64,000 bases of DNA from Yes71-27 sp040758635 (lineage in GTDB: Bacteria > Bacillota > Desulfotomaculia > Desulfotomaculales > Ammonificaceae), in contig JBFLVI010000008.1 of NCBI GenBank assembly GCA_040758635.1, positions 1 to 64,000 of the forward strand. The letters run 5' to 3'. Of the stretch, positions 24,228-33,664 are shown in pieces. Positions within the stretch are counted from its first letter, which is position 1; every line of letters begins with the position of its first letter. The notes below the pieces were generated by a model that ran no database searches, was not told the origin of the DNA, and saw only the letters and a program-made list of their open reading frames with translations. A program made the position numbers and the translations under genes.

Positions 24228-25806
24228 GGCTGACCATCTTGACCCCCATGATCCCGTCCACCTTGGCGATCTCCGCCAGGGTCTCTTCGGGCACCGGGCT
24301 GTCCACGGCCAGCAGCATAATAGCTGGCCCGCCGATCACCTTCCGTCCCACCTGCATCGCCGCGATGTTGATGTCGTGCACCCCGATGAGGGTGCCCACG
24401 CGCCCGATGATCCGCGGCCGGTCCATGTGGGGAATGAAAAGCATGTGCCCCTCCGGAACGGCATCCACCCGGTAGCCGTCTATCTCGACCACACGGGGTT
24501 CCTTCCCCCGCATGAGCGTACCCGCAAGGGTGTGCTCGCCCTCGGGCGCCACCACCCGCACGGAGACGAGGCTGACGTAGTCCTCCTCCTGTTCCTGCCG
24601 GGTCTCGGTTACCCGGATTCCCCGCCGTTTTGCCACCTCGTCGGCGTTCACGAAGTTGACCGCCTCCTGCAAGGCCACGCCGAGGACGCCCTTCAGAACG
24701 GCGGTGGTAAGCAGCCCGACCTCGTGGCGCGCAATCTCTCCCGTAAACTTGGTCTCCACGAGGTTGATCCTGCCGCTGACCAACTGGGCGGCAAACCGGC
24801 CGAGCTTCTCCGCCAGGCCCACGAACGGTCCGATTTCCGCCAGCACTTCCGGCCGCACGAAGGGAACGTTGACTGCGTTCCGCACGAAGCCGCCCCGGAG
24901 CGCTACCAGGACCTCTTCGGCGATCACCGTTGCCACTCCTAACTGCGCTTCCAGCGTGGAAGCGCCCAGGTGCGGCGTCACCACCACGTTCGGGAGGGAG
25001 AAAAGGGGGCTTTCGGTGAGCGGCTCCTTTTCGAAAACGTCCAGCGCGGCGCCTGCAACCTTCCCTTCTTTTAGAGCTGCATAGAGTGCCTCTTCATCCA
25101 CAATGCCGCCGCGGGCGCAGTTGATTATCCGGACGCCCGGTTTCATCTTGGTGAACGCCGCGGCGTCCAGCAGGTGGTGGGTCTCCTTGCTCAACGGGAT
25201 GTGGATCGTGATGAAGTCCGCTTCCCGGAACAGCGTGTCCAAATCCACCAGGCGCGCGCCGAGTTCAAGCGCCCGTTCTTCGGGAATGTAAGGGTCATAG
25301 GCCAGGATTTCCATTTCCATCGCCCGGGCCCGCTTGGCCACCTCGGAACCGATGCGCCCCAGCCCGATCACTCCGAGCACCTTGTGCCGCAGTTCCACCC
25401 CGACAAAGGCCTTTTTATCCCAGTTTCCTGCCTTGGTCCGGGTGTTCGCCTCCGGGATGTTCCGCGCGAGGGCCAGCATCAGCCCCAGCGCGTGCTCCGC
25501 GGCTGCAATCGTATTCCCGCCGGGGGCGTTCGCCACAATTATGCCCCGCGCCGTCGCCTCCCGTACGTCAATATTATCCACCCCAACGCCGGCGCGCCCG
25601 ATGATCTTGAGCCTCTTGGCCCGCTCCAGGACCGCCGCCGTTACCTTGGTCGCGCTTCGGACGATCAGGGCATCATATTCGGGAATGATTGCCAGCAGCT
25701 CTTCCTGGGAAAGCGTCGGCCTCAGGTCCAGCGTGACGTCCGGCGCCTGCTCTAAAACCCGCAGCCCGTCCCGGGCCACCCCGTCGGTTGCCAGCACCTT
25801 AAACAT
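24223..25806 (-). CDS. serA: D-3-phosphoglycerate dehydrogenase
   Basis: 527 residues, the long SerA form: substrate-binding domain, NAD domain with GVIGLGRIGSEVAKRARAM near 145, catalytic Arg/Glu/His region (INCARGGIVDEEAL, VVVTPHLGAST), an intervening ASB domain (residues ~320-450) and a C-terminal ACT domain (PRIIGRVGTLIGVHDINIAAMQVGR). It oxidises 3-phosphoglycerate, the first step of serine synthesis, and the ACT domain usually binds serine for feedback. The ATG at 25806 is confirmed by SD GGGAGG and the standard MFKVLATDGV start; it overlaps the end of the aminotransferase gene by eight bases. Confidence 0.95.
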   Translation of the reverse strand: MFKVLATDGVARDGLRVLEQAPDVTLDLRPTLSQEELLAIIPEYDALIVRSATKVTAAVLERAKRLKIIGRAGVGVDNIDVREATARGIIVANAPGGNTIAAAEHALGLMLALARNIPEANTRTKAGNWDKKAFVGVELRHKVLGVIGLGRIGSEVAKRARAMEMEILAYDPYIPEERALELGARLVDLDTLFREADFITIHIPLSKETHHLLDAAAFTKMKPGVRIINCARGGIVDEEALYAALKEGKVAGAALDVFEKEPLTESPLFSLPNVVVTPHLGASTLEAQLGVATVIAEEVLVALRGGFVRNAVNVPFVRPEVLAEIGPFVGLAEKLGRFAAQLVSGRINLVETKFTGEIARHEVGLLTTAVLKGVLGVALQEAVNFVNADEVAKRRGIRVTETRQEQEEDYVSLVSVRVVAPEGEHTLAGTLMRGKEPRVVEIDGYRVDAVPEGHMLFIPHMDRPRIIGRVGTLIGVHDINIAAMQVGRKVIGGPAIMLLAVDSPVPEETLAEIAKVDGIMGVKMVSL

Positions 25807-26962
25807 CTGCGTTCCCTCCCGCAAGCACGGCCTGCGCCGCCGCCACGCCGGCGCCAAAGGTGACCGGGAAACCGGTCTGGTGCAGCCCCAGTTCCAGCGC
25901 CGCAATCGCTCCCAAAAGATCTACCGCATCAACGTATCCCATGTGGGCAATCCGGAAAATCCGGCCCTTTAACTGGGCCTGCCCGCCGGCAAGCAGCACG
26001 CCGTACTTCCTCAGAATGCGCCGCCGCAGGTCGTCGGCGTCCAGCCCGTCCGGCGCCCAGGCCCCGGTGACCACCGGCGAGGCACACGTTTCCGGCGCCA
26101 GGAGCTTGAGGCCTAGCGCCTTCAAGGCCTCCCGCACCGCCCGGGAATAGGTTTTGTGCCTCCGGTAAACCTTTTCCAGGCCTTCGGATAGAATCATCTC
26201 CAGCGCCACGTCCAGGCCTGCGAAAAGCGAAACCGCAGGGGTGTAAGGCGTGTTGTTCTTGGCGAGTGACTTCTTCGCCGCCGGCAGGCTGAAGTAATAG
26301 CGGGGCGCCCGCGCGTCCTTTACCGCCTCCCAGGCCCGCGGGCTCAGGCTGATCATCGCCAGCCCCGGCGGAACCATCAGCGCCTTCTGGGACGCGGTGA
26401 CCAGGACGTCCACCCCCCAGGCGTCCGCCTGGATTTCCATGCCGCCCAGGCTGGACACGGCATCCACCAACAAAAGTGCCTCGTAACGACGCGTCAGTTC
26501 CCCGATGGCTTTGATGTCGTTGACCACCGTGGTCGAGGTCTCGTTGTGGGTGGCCAGAACCGCTTTGTACGGGCCTCTTTTCAGCCGGTCTTCCACCACC
26601 CCCAGATCCACCGGGTTTCCCCAACCGAATTCCAGCGCCTCCACCTCTGCACCGTAAACCTGGGCCAGTTCGGCGAAGCGTTCCCCGAACTTACCGGTTA
26701 CCAGCGCCAGCACCCGGTCTCCCGGGTTGATGGTGTTGGCCACCGCCGCCTCCATGCCGCCGGTGCCCGAGGAGGTAAGAATATACACCTCGTGCTCCGT
26801 GCCGAAAACCTGTTGGAGCCTCTTTTCGAGCCGCGCGTGCAGGGCGGCAAACTCCTGTGTCCGGTGACCGATCAGCGGCTGGGCCATCGCCGCGGCAACC
26901 GCCGGCGGCACCGGCGTGGGACCGGGAATCATCAAACGGATTTTCTGCGCCATCTTCTCCAT
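25799..26962 (-). CDS. Class V aminotransferase (alanine-glyoxylate / serine-pyruvate type)
   Basis: About 387 residues, fold-type I PLP enzyme. Motifs: LMIPGPTPVPPAV at the N-terminus, TSSGTGGMEAAVANTI binding PLP phosphate near 75, DAVSSLGG near 170, the Schiff-base Lys in TASQKALMVPPG near 195, and RIAHMGYVDAVDLLGAI near the C-terminus. Family members interconvert amino acids with glyoxylate or hydroxypyruvate. Its overlap with serA and its nearness to serS suggest it serves the serine route, perhaps replacing SerC; this is inference from context. Start is ATG 26962 or 26953, both near GGAGGAAG. PdxT, which helps make its cofactor, is 104 bp upstream. Confidence 0.87.
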   Translation of the reverse strand: MEKMAQKIRLMIPGPTPVPPAVAAAMAQPLIGHRTQEFAALHARLEKRLQQVFGTEHEVYILTSSGTGGMEAAVANTINPGDRVLALVTGKFGERFAELAQVYGAEVEALEFGWGNPVDLGVVEDRLKRGPYKAVLATHNETSTTVVNDIKAIGELTRRYEALLLVDAVSSLGGMEIQADAWGVDVLVTASQKALMVPPGLAMISLSPRAWEAVKDARAPRYYFSLPAAKKSLAKNNTPYTPAVSLFAGLDVALEMILSEGLEKVYRRHKTYSRAVREALKALGLKLLAPETCASPVVTGAWAPDGLDADDLRRRILRKYGVLLAGGQAQLKGRIFRIAHMGYVDAVDLLGAIAALELGLHQTGFPVTFGAGVAAAQAVLAGGNADV

Positions 26963-27066
26963 CTTCCTCCAGAAAACAAAAAAGATTTTCGATCCTCTTG
27001 AATTTTGTGTATCTACCGGAAACCCGTGTCCGGAGTTCCGGCTGCCGCTTGACCTGGCGCTGCACC

Positions 27067-27645
27067 CTAAGCTTCGCTGCCGGCAACCACCGTTAAAAAG
27101 TACCGGTGCAGCCGCAAATCCCCTGTGAGTTCCGGATGAAAGGCCGCCGCCAGATTCTTCCCCTGGCGCGCCAGCACCGCCTTGCCCTCCAGCCGGCAGA
27201 GCACCTCCACCTCCGGCCCCACCCGGGTGACGTACGGTGCCCGGATGAAAACCCCCCGGAAAGGCCCCTCCCCAAGAACCGGGACACACAGATCCGCCTC
27301 GAAACTGTCCACCTGGCGCCCGAAGGCGTTGCGCCTGACCGCGATATCCATCACGCCGAGCCGCGGCTGCGCCGAGTCTTCGATTTCCCTCGCCAGGAGC
27401 ACCATCCCGGCGCAGGTACCAAAAAGCGGCATCCCCTGCTGCGCCCGCTCGAGAAGCGGGTCCATCAGCCCGAACTCCACCAGCAGGCGCCCGATCGTGG
27501 TGCTTTCGCCGCCGGGGATTATTAAAACGTCGCAGGCGGCAAGCTCGACCGGCTTCCGCACCGGAAAACCCCTGACACCAAGCCGTCCGAGTGCCTGCAG
27601 GTGTTCGCGGAAGGCACCTTGCAGCGCAAGCACGCCCGCCTGCAT
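27067..27645 (-). CDS. pdxT: PLP synthase glutaminase subunit PdxT
   Basis: 192 residues, class I glutamine amidotransferase. It opens with AGVLALQGAFREHLQAL, has IIPGGESTTIGRL near 45, the nucleophile Cys in FGTCAGMVLLA near 78, and the His-Glu pair in AAFHPELT near 170. It hydrolyses glutamine and channels ammonia to PdxS to build pyridoxal 5-phosphate. It starts two bases after the pdxS stop, so the two subunits are made together. Confidence 0.94.
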   Translation of the reverse strand: MQAGVLALQGAFREHLQALGRLGVRGFPVRKPVELAACDVLIIPGGESTTIGRLLVEFGLMDPLLERAQQGMPLFGTCAGMVLLAREIEDSAQPRLGVMDIAVRRNAFGRQVDSFEADLCVPVLGEGPFRGVFIRAPYVTRVGPEVEVLCRLEGKAVLARQGKNLAAAFHPELTGDLRLHRYFLTVVAGSEA

Positions 27646-27647
27646 CG

Positions 27648-28532
27648 TTACCAGCCGCGCTCCTGCATCCGTTCGTGGGGCAGGATTGTGGAGATCTCCA
27701 GGCCCGGCATCGCCGCGCCCAGATCCCTGGAAACCTCGGCCAGCACCTGCGGGTCATCGTAGTAAGTGGTGGCCGCCACGATCGCCCGAGCGCGCCGGAC
27801 CGGATCCTGGGCCTTGAAAATCCCCGAACCGACGAAGATGCCGTCCGCGCCGAGTTGCATCATCATCGCTGCATCCGCCGGCGTGGCAATTCCACCTGCG
27901 GCGAAGTTGACCACCGGGAGCTTCCCGGTCTCCGCAACTTCCAGCACCAGGTCGTAGGGCGCCCCCATCTCCTTAGCCGCCTGCATCAGCTCCTCCCGGG
28001 GCATCACCGTCAGGCGGCGGATTTCCCCGAGCACCAGTCGCATGTGGCGGACGGCTTCCACTACGTTCCCGGTCCCGGGCTCGCCCTTGGTGCGGATCAT
28101 CGCCGCGCCTTCCGCAATGCGGCGCAACGCCTCCCCCAGGTTGCGCGCACCGCAGACAAACGGTACCTTGAAGGCCCACTTATCCACGTGGTGCTCTTCG
28201 TCGGCGGGCGTCAGCACCTCGCTCTCGTCAATGTAATCCACGCCGAGAGCCTCGAGAATTTGCGCCTCGACAAAATGTCCGATGCGCACCTTGGCCATTA
28301 CCGGGATGGTAACGGCATCCATAATGCGCAGGATCACCGTCGGATCGGCCATCCTGGCGACGCCGCCCGCCGCCCGGATGTCCGCGGGTACGCGCTCCAG
28401 CGCCATCACCGCGCACGCTCCGGCTTCTTCGGCGATTTTGGCCTGCTCGGGCGTGGTCACGTCCATAATTACCCCGCCCTTAAGCATTTCGGCCAGACCC
28501 TTTTTTACCGTCCAGGTTCCCTTCTCTCTCAC
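27648..28532 (-). CDS. pdxS: PLP synthase subunit PdxS
   Basis: 294 residues, a TIM barrel that condenses ribose 5-phosphate, glyceraldehyde 3-phosphate and ammonia into PLP. Visible signatures: KKGLAEMLKGGVIMDVTTPEQA, CAVMALERVPADIRAAGGVARM with the Asp and first Lys region near residue 25-85, IPVMAKVRIGHFVEAQIL (Lys site), GEPGTGNVVEAVRHMR near 155, and NFAAGGIATPADAAMMMQLGADGIFVGSGIF near 215-240 (quoted in part). Length is normal. Start GTG. It is first in a five-gene minus-strand set: pdxS, pdxT, aminotransferase, serA, serS, with its own promoter. Confidence 0.96.
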   Translation of the reverse strand: MREKGTWTVKKGLAEMLKGGVIMDVTTPEQAKIAEEAGACAVMALERVPADIRAAGGVARMADPTVILRIMDAVTIPVMAKVRIGHFVEAQILEALGVDYIDESEVLTPADEEHHVDKWAFKVPFVCGARNLGEALRRIAEGAAMIRTKGEPGTGNVVEAVRHMRLVLGEIRRLTVMPREELMQAAKEMGAPYDLVLEVAETGKLPVVNFAAGGIATPADAAMMMQLGADGIFVGSGIFKAQDPVRRARAIVAATTYYDDPQVLAEVSRDLGAAMPGLEISTILPHERMQERGW

Positions 28533-28603
28533 CGGACCCTTCCTCCACTGCGGACAGTACGATATTCCCCTGTTAACAAACGACCTTCGGGTTACAGGGT
28601 AAT

Positions 28604-28631
28604 TTTATAACCTTCCTTCGACATAAATCAA
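28604..28631 (-). promoter_or_regulatory. Promoter of the pdxS-pdxT-ser operon
   Basis: On the minus strand TTGATT (28631-28626), a 16-bp spacer and TATAAA (28609-28604), followed by a 71-nt leader to the pdxS start. Only a fair match. Confidence 0.5.
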
Positions 28632-28646
28632 TAGCCAAAAATCCTT

Positions 28647-29099
28647 TTACTTGACCAGCGTAATCGGCACGTTTGCCAGATGTACCACCTTGTGGGCCAC
28701 GCTCCCCACGAAAAGCCCCTGGACGTCGGTCAGACCCCGCGTTCCCATAACGATGTGGTTGTACCCGCCTTCGGCGGCAAAGGCTACAATCTCCTCGGCG
28801 GGGTCCCCCTCCCGGACAGCGGTGGTCACCTGTACCCCCTGCTGGCGGATAATCGCCGCCGTATCCGCAAGCACCTGCTGTGCTTCCGCTTCGAAAAGGG
28901 CCTTAATATCTTCGGCGTCGCCGGGCCTGTTCTTCGCCGTCCAGTACAGCCGGCGGCTGTAAAAGCCTTTCGGCACTGTAATTACTGTCAGCACTGTAAT
29001 CACAGTATCGGGAATCGCCCTCGCCATCTCGGCGGCAAAAGCCGCCGCCTTCTTTGACGTTTCCGAAGCGTCCGTGGCCAAAAGAATTCTGTGTGCCAA
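28647..29099 (-). CDS. Universal stress protein (UspA family), ATP-binding type
   Basis: About 150 residues, a single Usp domain. It starts with HRILLATDASETSKKAAAFAAEMA and ends with the nucleotide-binding signature GTRGLTDVQGLFVGSVAHKVV, i.e. G-2x-G-9x-G(S), which marks ATP-binding members. Role: a cytoplasmic stress-linked protein; no specific partner can be inferred. I prefer the TTG start at 29099, nine bases after GGAGG; the ATG at 29123 would put that SD inside the gene. It lies 30 bp downstream of gyrA on the same strand and may be cotranscribed. Confidence 0.85.
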   Translation of the reverse strand: MAHRILLATDASETSKKAAAFAAEMARAIPDTVITVLTVITVPKGFYSRRLYWTAKNRPGDAEDIKALFEAEAQQVLADTAAIIRQQGVQVTTAVREGDPAEEIVAFAAEGGYNHIVMGTRGLTDVQGLFVGSVAHKVVHLANVPITLVK

Positions 29100-29129
29100 A
29101 GCCTGCTTCCTCCATACCATCAAACAAAC

Positions 29130-31544
29130 TCAGTCCTCGGCGACCACCCTGGCCAGCGTCGCCACGCTGTCCTCGGGGCCGAGCCGCATAATTAATACGC
29201 CCCGCGCCGACCGTCCCAGTATCGGAATCTCGTCAACCTTGAGCCGGATCAGGACTCCGCCGGCGCTGACGACGATCACCTCTTCGTTCTTACTGACCAC
29301 CTCAATCCCTGCCACCTCGCCGGCGGCAGGGGAGACCTTCGCCGCGATGATCCCGGTACCCCCGCGGGATTGGCAGCGGAAATCCTTCAGCAGGGTGCGC
29401 TTGCCGTAACCCTTACTCAGAACGACCAGCAGTTCCTTCCCGGGTTCTACCACTACCATCCCGGCCACCGCGTCGCCTTGGCGCAGGCGGATCCCGCGGA
29501 CGCCCCGGGCGATCCTCCCGAAAGGTCGAACCTCTTCTTCGTCGAACCGGATGCTTTTCCCCTGACGGGTGACGAGCAAGATTTCGTCTTTCCCGCCGGT
29601 CAGAGCGGCGGCAACCAGCTCGTCTCCTTCGTCCAGGCTCACGGCGATGATCCCGTCCCGGCGCACCGAGGCAAACGCGTCCAGCCTTACTTTTTTAACC
29701 ACACCCTTTTGCGTCACCAAAAAGACGTACTTTTCCGGGGAAAACTCCTTGACGGGCACGATGGCCGTTACCCGCTCGGCGGCACCCATCTGGATCAGGT
29801 TGACGATGGCGGTCCCGCGCGCGTGCCTCCCTGCTTCCGGGATCTCGTAAACCTTCAGCCGGTACGTCTTGCCCTTGTTGGTGAAAAACAGGAAGTAGTC
29901 GTGCGTGCCCGCGACAAACAGGTGCCGGACGAAATCCTCTTGGCGGGGTTCCACTCCTGTGATGCCCCGGCCGCCCCGGTGCTGGCTGCGGTAAGCCGCC
30001 TGGTTCCGCCGTTTGATGTATCCCTGGTGGGTGACCGTGACGACCACCTGCTCCTCCGGAATCAGGTCCTCGGGACGATACACCACCTGTTCCTCGCTGA
30101 TTTCGGTCCGCCGGGGGTCGGCAAACCGCTGTCTCACCGCCGCAAGCTCCTCCCGGATGATTCCCAGGATCTGCCGTTCGTCGGCCAGCACCTTTTCCAG
30201 GTACGCAATGCGGTCGCGCAACTGCCCCAGTTCCTGGAGCAGCTTTTCGCGTTCCAGCCCCGTGAGCCGCTGCAGCCGCATGTCGAGAATCGCCTGCGCC
30301 TGCCGTTCGGTCAAACCGAACTGTTCCATCAATCCCCTGCGCGCGGCGTCGGTGTCCGGCGACGCCTTGATCAGCGCCACCACGGCATCAATGTTCGCCA
30401 GCGCGATATTCAACCCTTCGACGACTTCCAGCCGGTCACGCGCCTCCCGGAGCTCGTAGCGGCAGCGCCGGATCACCACTTCCTTCTGGTGTTCCAGGTA
30501 GTGCTGCAGCATCTGCTTTAAGTTGAGCACCTCGGGCTGGCCGCCAGCGAGCGCCAGCATGATCACACCGAAGGTATCCTCCAGCTGCGTGTGCTTGTAA
30601 AGGCGGTTCAAAATCACCTTCGGTTCCACGTCCCGCCGGAGTTCGATCACAATCCGCATCCCCCGGCGGTCGGACTCATCCCGCAGGTCGGTAATCCCGT
30701 CTATCCGCCGCTCGCGGACAAGTTCCGCAATCTTTTCGAGCAGCCGGGCCTTGTTCACCTGGTACGGAATCTCAGTCACGATGATCGCCGTCTTGCCGCC
30801 CAGGCGCTCAATGCTCGCCCGCCCCCGAACAACCAGGCTGCCGCGCCCGGTGGTATAGGCCGCGCGGACCCCCTCGCGGCCGAGAATGATTCCGCCGGTG
30901 GGGAAATCCGGCCCCGGAATCACCTGGGCCAGTTCGTCCACCGTGATCTCGGGGTTGTCGATCAGCGCCAGGACTCCGTCGATCACCTCGCCGATGTTGT
31001 GGGGCGGGATATTCGTGGCCATCCCGACGGCGATCCCTGCGGAGCCGTTGATCAGGAGGTTGGGGACCCGGGCCGGCAAAACCACCGGCTCCTGCGTGGT
31101 CCCGTCGTAATTGGGCACGAAATCAACGGTTTCCTTGCCGATATCCCGGAGCATTTCCGTCGCCAGCCGCGACAGGCGGGCCTCGGTGTACCGCATCGCC
31201 GCAGGCGCGTCCCCGTCCACCGACCCGAAGTTCCCGTGCCCGTCCACCAGCGGGTAGCGGCAGGCAAAATCCTGCGCCAAACGCACCAGGGCGTCGTAAA
31301 CCGCCATATCACCGTGCGGGTGGTAGCGCGCCAGCACCTCACCCACGATGTAGGCCGACTTGCGGTGGGGTTTGTCGGGCGTCATGCCGATGGAGTGCAT
31401 CGCGTAGAGAATCCGCCGGTGCACCGGCTTCAACCCGTCCCGGACGTCCGGCAACGCCCGGCCCACAATCACACTCATCGCGTAGTCCAGGTAGGACTGC
31501 CGCATCTCCTCGTTAATATCTATCGGGACAACTTTCCCTAACAA
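29130..31544 (-). CDS. gyrA: DNA gyrase subunit A
   Basis: 804 residues. The N-terminal breakage-reunion domain has the start ...INEEMRQSYLDYAMSVIVGRALPDVRDGLKPVHRRI (in part DYAMSVIVGRALPDVRDG), the active-site Tyr in AAMRYTEARLS near 120, and the C-terminal DNA-wrapping beta-pinwheel with the GyrA-box-like QSRGGTGI repeat near 740; another blade has QHRGGRGI near 540. The position equal to E. coli Ser83 in the quinolone pocket is Met80 here (HPHGDMAVYD) while Asp87 is kept (Asp84). The start is TTG. It follows gyrB by about 100 bp and belongs to the dnaA-dnaN-recF-remB-gyrB-gyrA row. Confidence 0.97.
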   Translation of the reverse strand: MLGKVVPIDINEEMRQSYLDYAMSVIVGRALPDVRDGLKPVHRRILYAMHSIGMTPDKPHRKSAYIVGEVLARYHPHGDMAVYDALVRLAQDFACRYPLVDGHGNFGSVDGDAPAAMRYTEARLSRLATEMLRDIGKETVDFVPNYDGTTQEPVVLPARVPNLLINGSAGIAVGMATNIPPHNIGEVIDGVLALIDNPEITVDELAQVIPGPDFPTGGIILGREGVRAAYTTGRGSLVVRGRASIERLGGKTAIIVTEIPYQVNKARLLEKIAELVRERRIDGITDLRDESDRRGMRIVIELRRDVEPKVILNRLYKHTQLEDTFGVIMLALAGGQPEVLNLKQMLQHYLEHQKEVVIRRCRYELREARDRLEVVEGLNIALANIDAVVALIKASPDTDAARRGLMEQFGLTERQAQAILDMRLQRLTGLEREKLLQELGQLRDRIAYLEKVLADERQILGIIREELAAVRQRFADPRRTEISEEQVVYRPEDLIPEEQVVVTVTHQGYIKRRNQAAYRSQHRGGRGITGVEPRQEDFVRHLFVAGTHDYFLFFTNKGKTYRLKVYEIPEAGRHARGTAIVNLIQMGAAERVTAIVPVKEFSPEKYVFLVTQKGVVKKVRLDAFASVRRDGIIAVSLDEGDELVAAALTGGKDEILLVTRQGKSIRFDEEEVRPFGRIARGVRGIRLRQGDAVAGMVVVEPGKELLVVLSKGYGKRTLLKDFRCQSRGGTGIIAAKVSPAAGEVAGIEVVSKNEEVIVVSAGGVLIRLKVDEIPILGRSARGVLIMRLGPEDSVATLARVVAED

Positions 31545-31647
31545 AATGCTCTACGCTCCCTTGCAAAAAATGCCCTTTACGACTGCAATACAAATCAAGC
31601 AGCGGTGGGAAGTTTTTCTCACTTACTGACCCTCCGGCCTCCTGCGT

Positions 31648-33555
31648 CTATACATCGAGATTCCGCACGTAACGGGCGAACCGCCGGATGAAGTCCCGGC
31701 GGGGCTCCACATCGTCCCCCATCAGGGTGCTGAAAAGCGTATCCGCCTCGGCGGCGTCCGCCAGGCTCACCTGCAGGAAGACCCGGCGCTCCGGGTTCAT
31801 CGTCGTCTCCCAGAGTTGTTCGGCGTTCATTTCGCCGAGGCCTTTGTAGCGCTGGATTCCCACGCCGTTGCGGCCGATTTTCGCCAGCAACTGCTCAAGC
31901 TCCCCGTCGTTGTATGCATAAAAGGCCTCTTTACCCTTTTTCACCCGGTACAGGGGGGGCTGCGCAATGAAGACGTAGCCCGCCTCGATCAGCGGCCGCA
32001 TGTAGCGGTACAGGAAGGTGAGCAAAAGCGTCCGGATGTGCGCCCCGTCCACGTCGGCATCCGTCATGATCACGATCCGGTGGTAACGGGCCTTGGAAAT
32101 GTCAAAATCGTCTCCGATGCCCGTGCCCAGCGCGGTGATCAGTGCCCGGATCTCCTCGTTGGCGAGAATCTTGTCGAAACGGGCCTTCTCGACGTTGATA
32201 ATCTTGCCGCGCAGCGGCAAGATCGCCTGGTAGCGTCGGTCTCGCCCCTGTTTGGCCGAACCGCCCGCCGAATCGCCCTCGACGATGTAAATTTCGGTGA
32301 CGGCCGGGTCCCGCTCGGAACAATCCGCCAGCTTTCCCGGCAGGGTGGAATTCTCCAGCAGGCTTTTGCGGCGGGTAAGTTCCCGCGCCTTCCGCGCGGC
32401 TTCCCGCGCCCGCGCCGCCGCCACCGCCTTTTCCACCACGCGGCGCGCCAGGGGCGGGTTTTCTTCCAGGAAGGTCGAGAGCCCTTCGGAGACCACCGCA
32501 TCCGTGATGCTGCGCACCTCGGTATTTCCGAGCTTTGTCTTCGTCTGCCCCTCAAACTGCGGTTCCGGCACCTTGACGCTGATGACCGCGGTCAACCCCT
32601 CCCGGATGTCTTCCCCCGCCAGCGCCTGGCCGTTCTTCAAAAGCCCGTGCTTCCGGGCGTACTCGTTCACCACCCGGGTCAGCGCCGCCTTGAACCCGGC
32701 CTCGTGCATCCCGCCGTCCACCGTCCGGATGGTGTTGGCGTAAGAAAAAACGCTCTCCACATAGCCGTCGTGGTACTGGAGGGCGACCTCCACCCAGACG
32801 CCCCCTTCCTGGCGGGCAAAATAGATGGGGTCCGGGAAGAGCACCTCCCGGTTTTTGTTGAGGTAGTTTACGAAGTCTTTAATCCCGCCCTCGTGTAAGA
32901 AAACCTGCTCTGTGCCGGTCCGCTCGTCGCGCAGGGTAATGCGCACTCCGGGCGTCAGAAACGAAAGCTCCCGGAGCCGCTGCGCCAGAAGTTCCTGGCT
33001 GAAGACGGTCTCTTCAAAGATGGCCGGATCGGGCTTGAAGCGGACTGTCGTTCCGGTAGCATCCGTAGCACCGATAACCACGAGTTCGCCCTTGGGCACA
33101 CCACGTTCAAAGCGCTGATACCATACCTTGCCGTCGCGGCGGACCTCCACCTCCAACCACTCGGAGAGGGCATTCACCACCGACACGCCCACGCCGTGCA
33201 GCCCTCCGGAAACCTTGTACCCGGCGCCGCCGAACTTACCGCCGGCGTGCAGCGTCGTCAACACCACCTCGACTGCAGGCCGCCCTACCTGAGGGTGAAT
33301 ATCAACCGGTATTCCCCGGCCGTTGTCTTCGACGACGACAATCCCTTCCGGGGTGATCGTCGCCCGGATTTCATCGCAGAATCCGGCCAGGGCCTCGTCT
33401 ATGCTGTTGTCCACCACCTCGTACACCAGGTGGTGCAGGCCCCTGGGGCCCGTGCTGCCGATATACATGCTCGGCCGCAAACGTACGGCCTCCAAACCCT
33501 CCAGGACCTGGATCTGAGTGGCGTCGTAAGCCTGCGGCGCTTTCTCCTGCGGCAA
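31648..33555 (-). CDS. gyrB: DNA gyrase subunit B
   Basis: 635 residues. N-terminal GHKL ATPase with LEAVRLRPSMYIGSTGPRGLHHLVYEVVDNSIDEA (in part EVVDNSIDEA), DNGRGIPVDIH and GLHGVGVSVVNALS; transducer domain; TOPRIM with IVEGDSAGGSAKQGRDR near 425 and DADVDGAHIRTLLLTFLYR near 500; C-terminal QRYKGLGEMNAEQLWETTMNPE. All catalytic residues are intact. With GyrA it introduces negative supercoils. The start is TTG with AAGGAGG about ten bases upstream. A TATAAT promoter lies in the 109-bp gap before it. Confidence 0.97.
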   Translation of the reverse strand: MPQEKAPQAYDATQIQVLEGLEAVRLRPSMYIGSTGPRGLHHLVYEVVDNSIDEALAGFCDEIRATITPEGIVVVEDNGRGIPVDIHPQVGRPAVEVVLTTLHAGGKFGGAGYKVSGGLHGVGVSVVNALSEWLEVEVRRDGKVWYQRFERGVPKGELVVIGATDATGTTVRFKPDPAIFEETVFSQELLAQRLRELSFLTPGVRITLRDERTGTEQVFLHEGGIKDFVNYLNKNREVLFPDPIYFARQEGGVWVEVALQYHDGYVESVFSYANTIRTVDGGMHEAGFKAALTRVVNEYARKHGLLKNGQALAGEDIREGLTAVISVKVPEPQFEGQTKTKLGNTEVRSITDAVVSEGLSTFLEENPPLARRVVEKAVAAARAREAARKARELTRRKSLLENSTLPGKLADCSERDPAVTEIYIVEGDSAGGSAKQGRDRRYQAILPLRGKIINVEKARFDKILANEEIRALITALGTGIGDDFDISKARYHRIVIMTDADVDGAHIRTLLLTFLYRYMRPLIEAGYVFIAQPPLYRVKKGKEAFYAYNDGELEQLLAKIGRNGVGIQRYKGLGEMNAEQLWETTMNPERRVFLQVSLADAAEADTLFSTLMGDDVEPRRDFIRRFARYVRNLDV

Positions 33556-33615
33556 CTATTTGTTCCTCCTTCGCAAGCAGTTGATGCTAAAAACCAGAAA
33601 ACCCCTTAATTAAAT

Positions 33616-33625
33616 ATTATACCAC
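33616..33625 (-). promoter_or_regulatory. Extended -10 promoter of gyrBA
   Basis: On the minus strand TGGTATAAT: a perfect -10 with the TGn extension, no clear -35, 61 bp before the gyrB TTG start. Confidence 0.6.
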
Positions 33626-33664
33626 AAAAGGGGTCGCAGCGCCCCGGACGGCCGAAGCTGCAGC

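Noticed and set aside
26963..27757. N-terminal extension of the aminotransferase frame
   Set aside because: It is the shadow of pdxT in another frame; the enzyme begins at the IPGPTPVPP segment.
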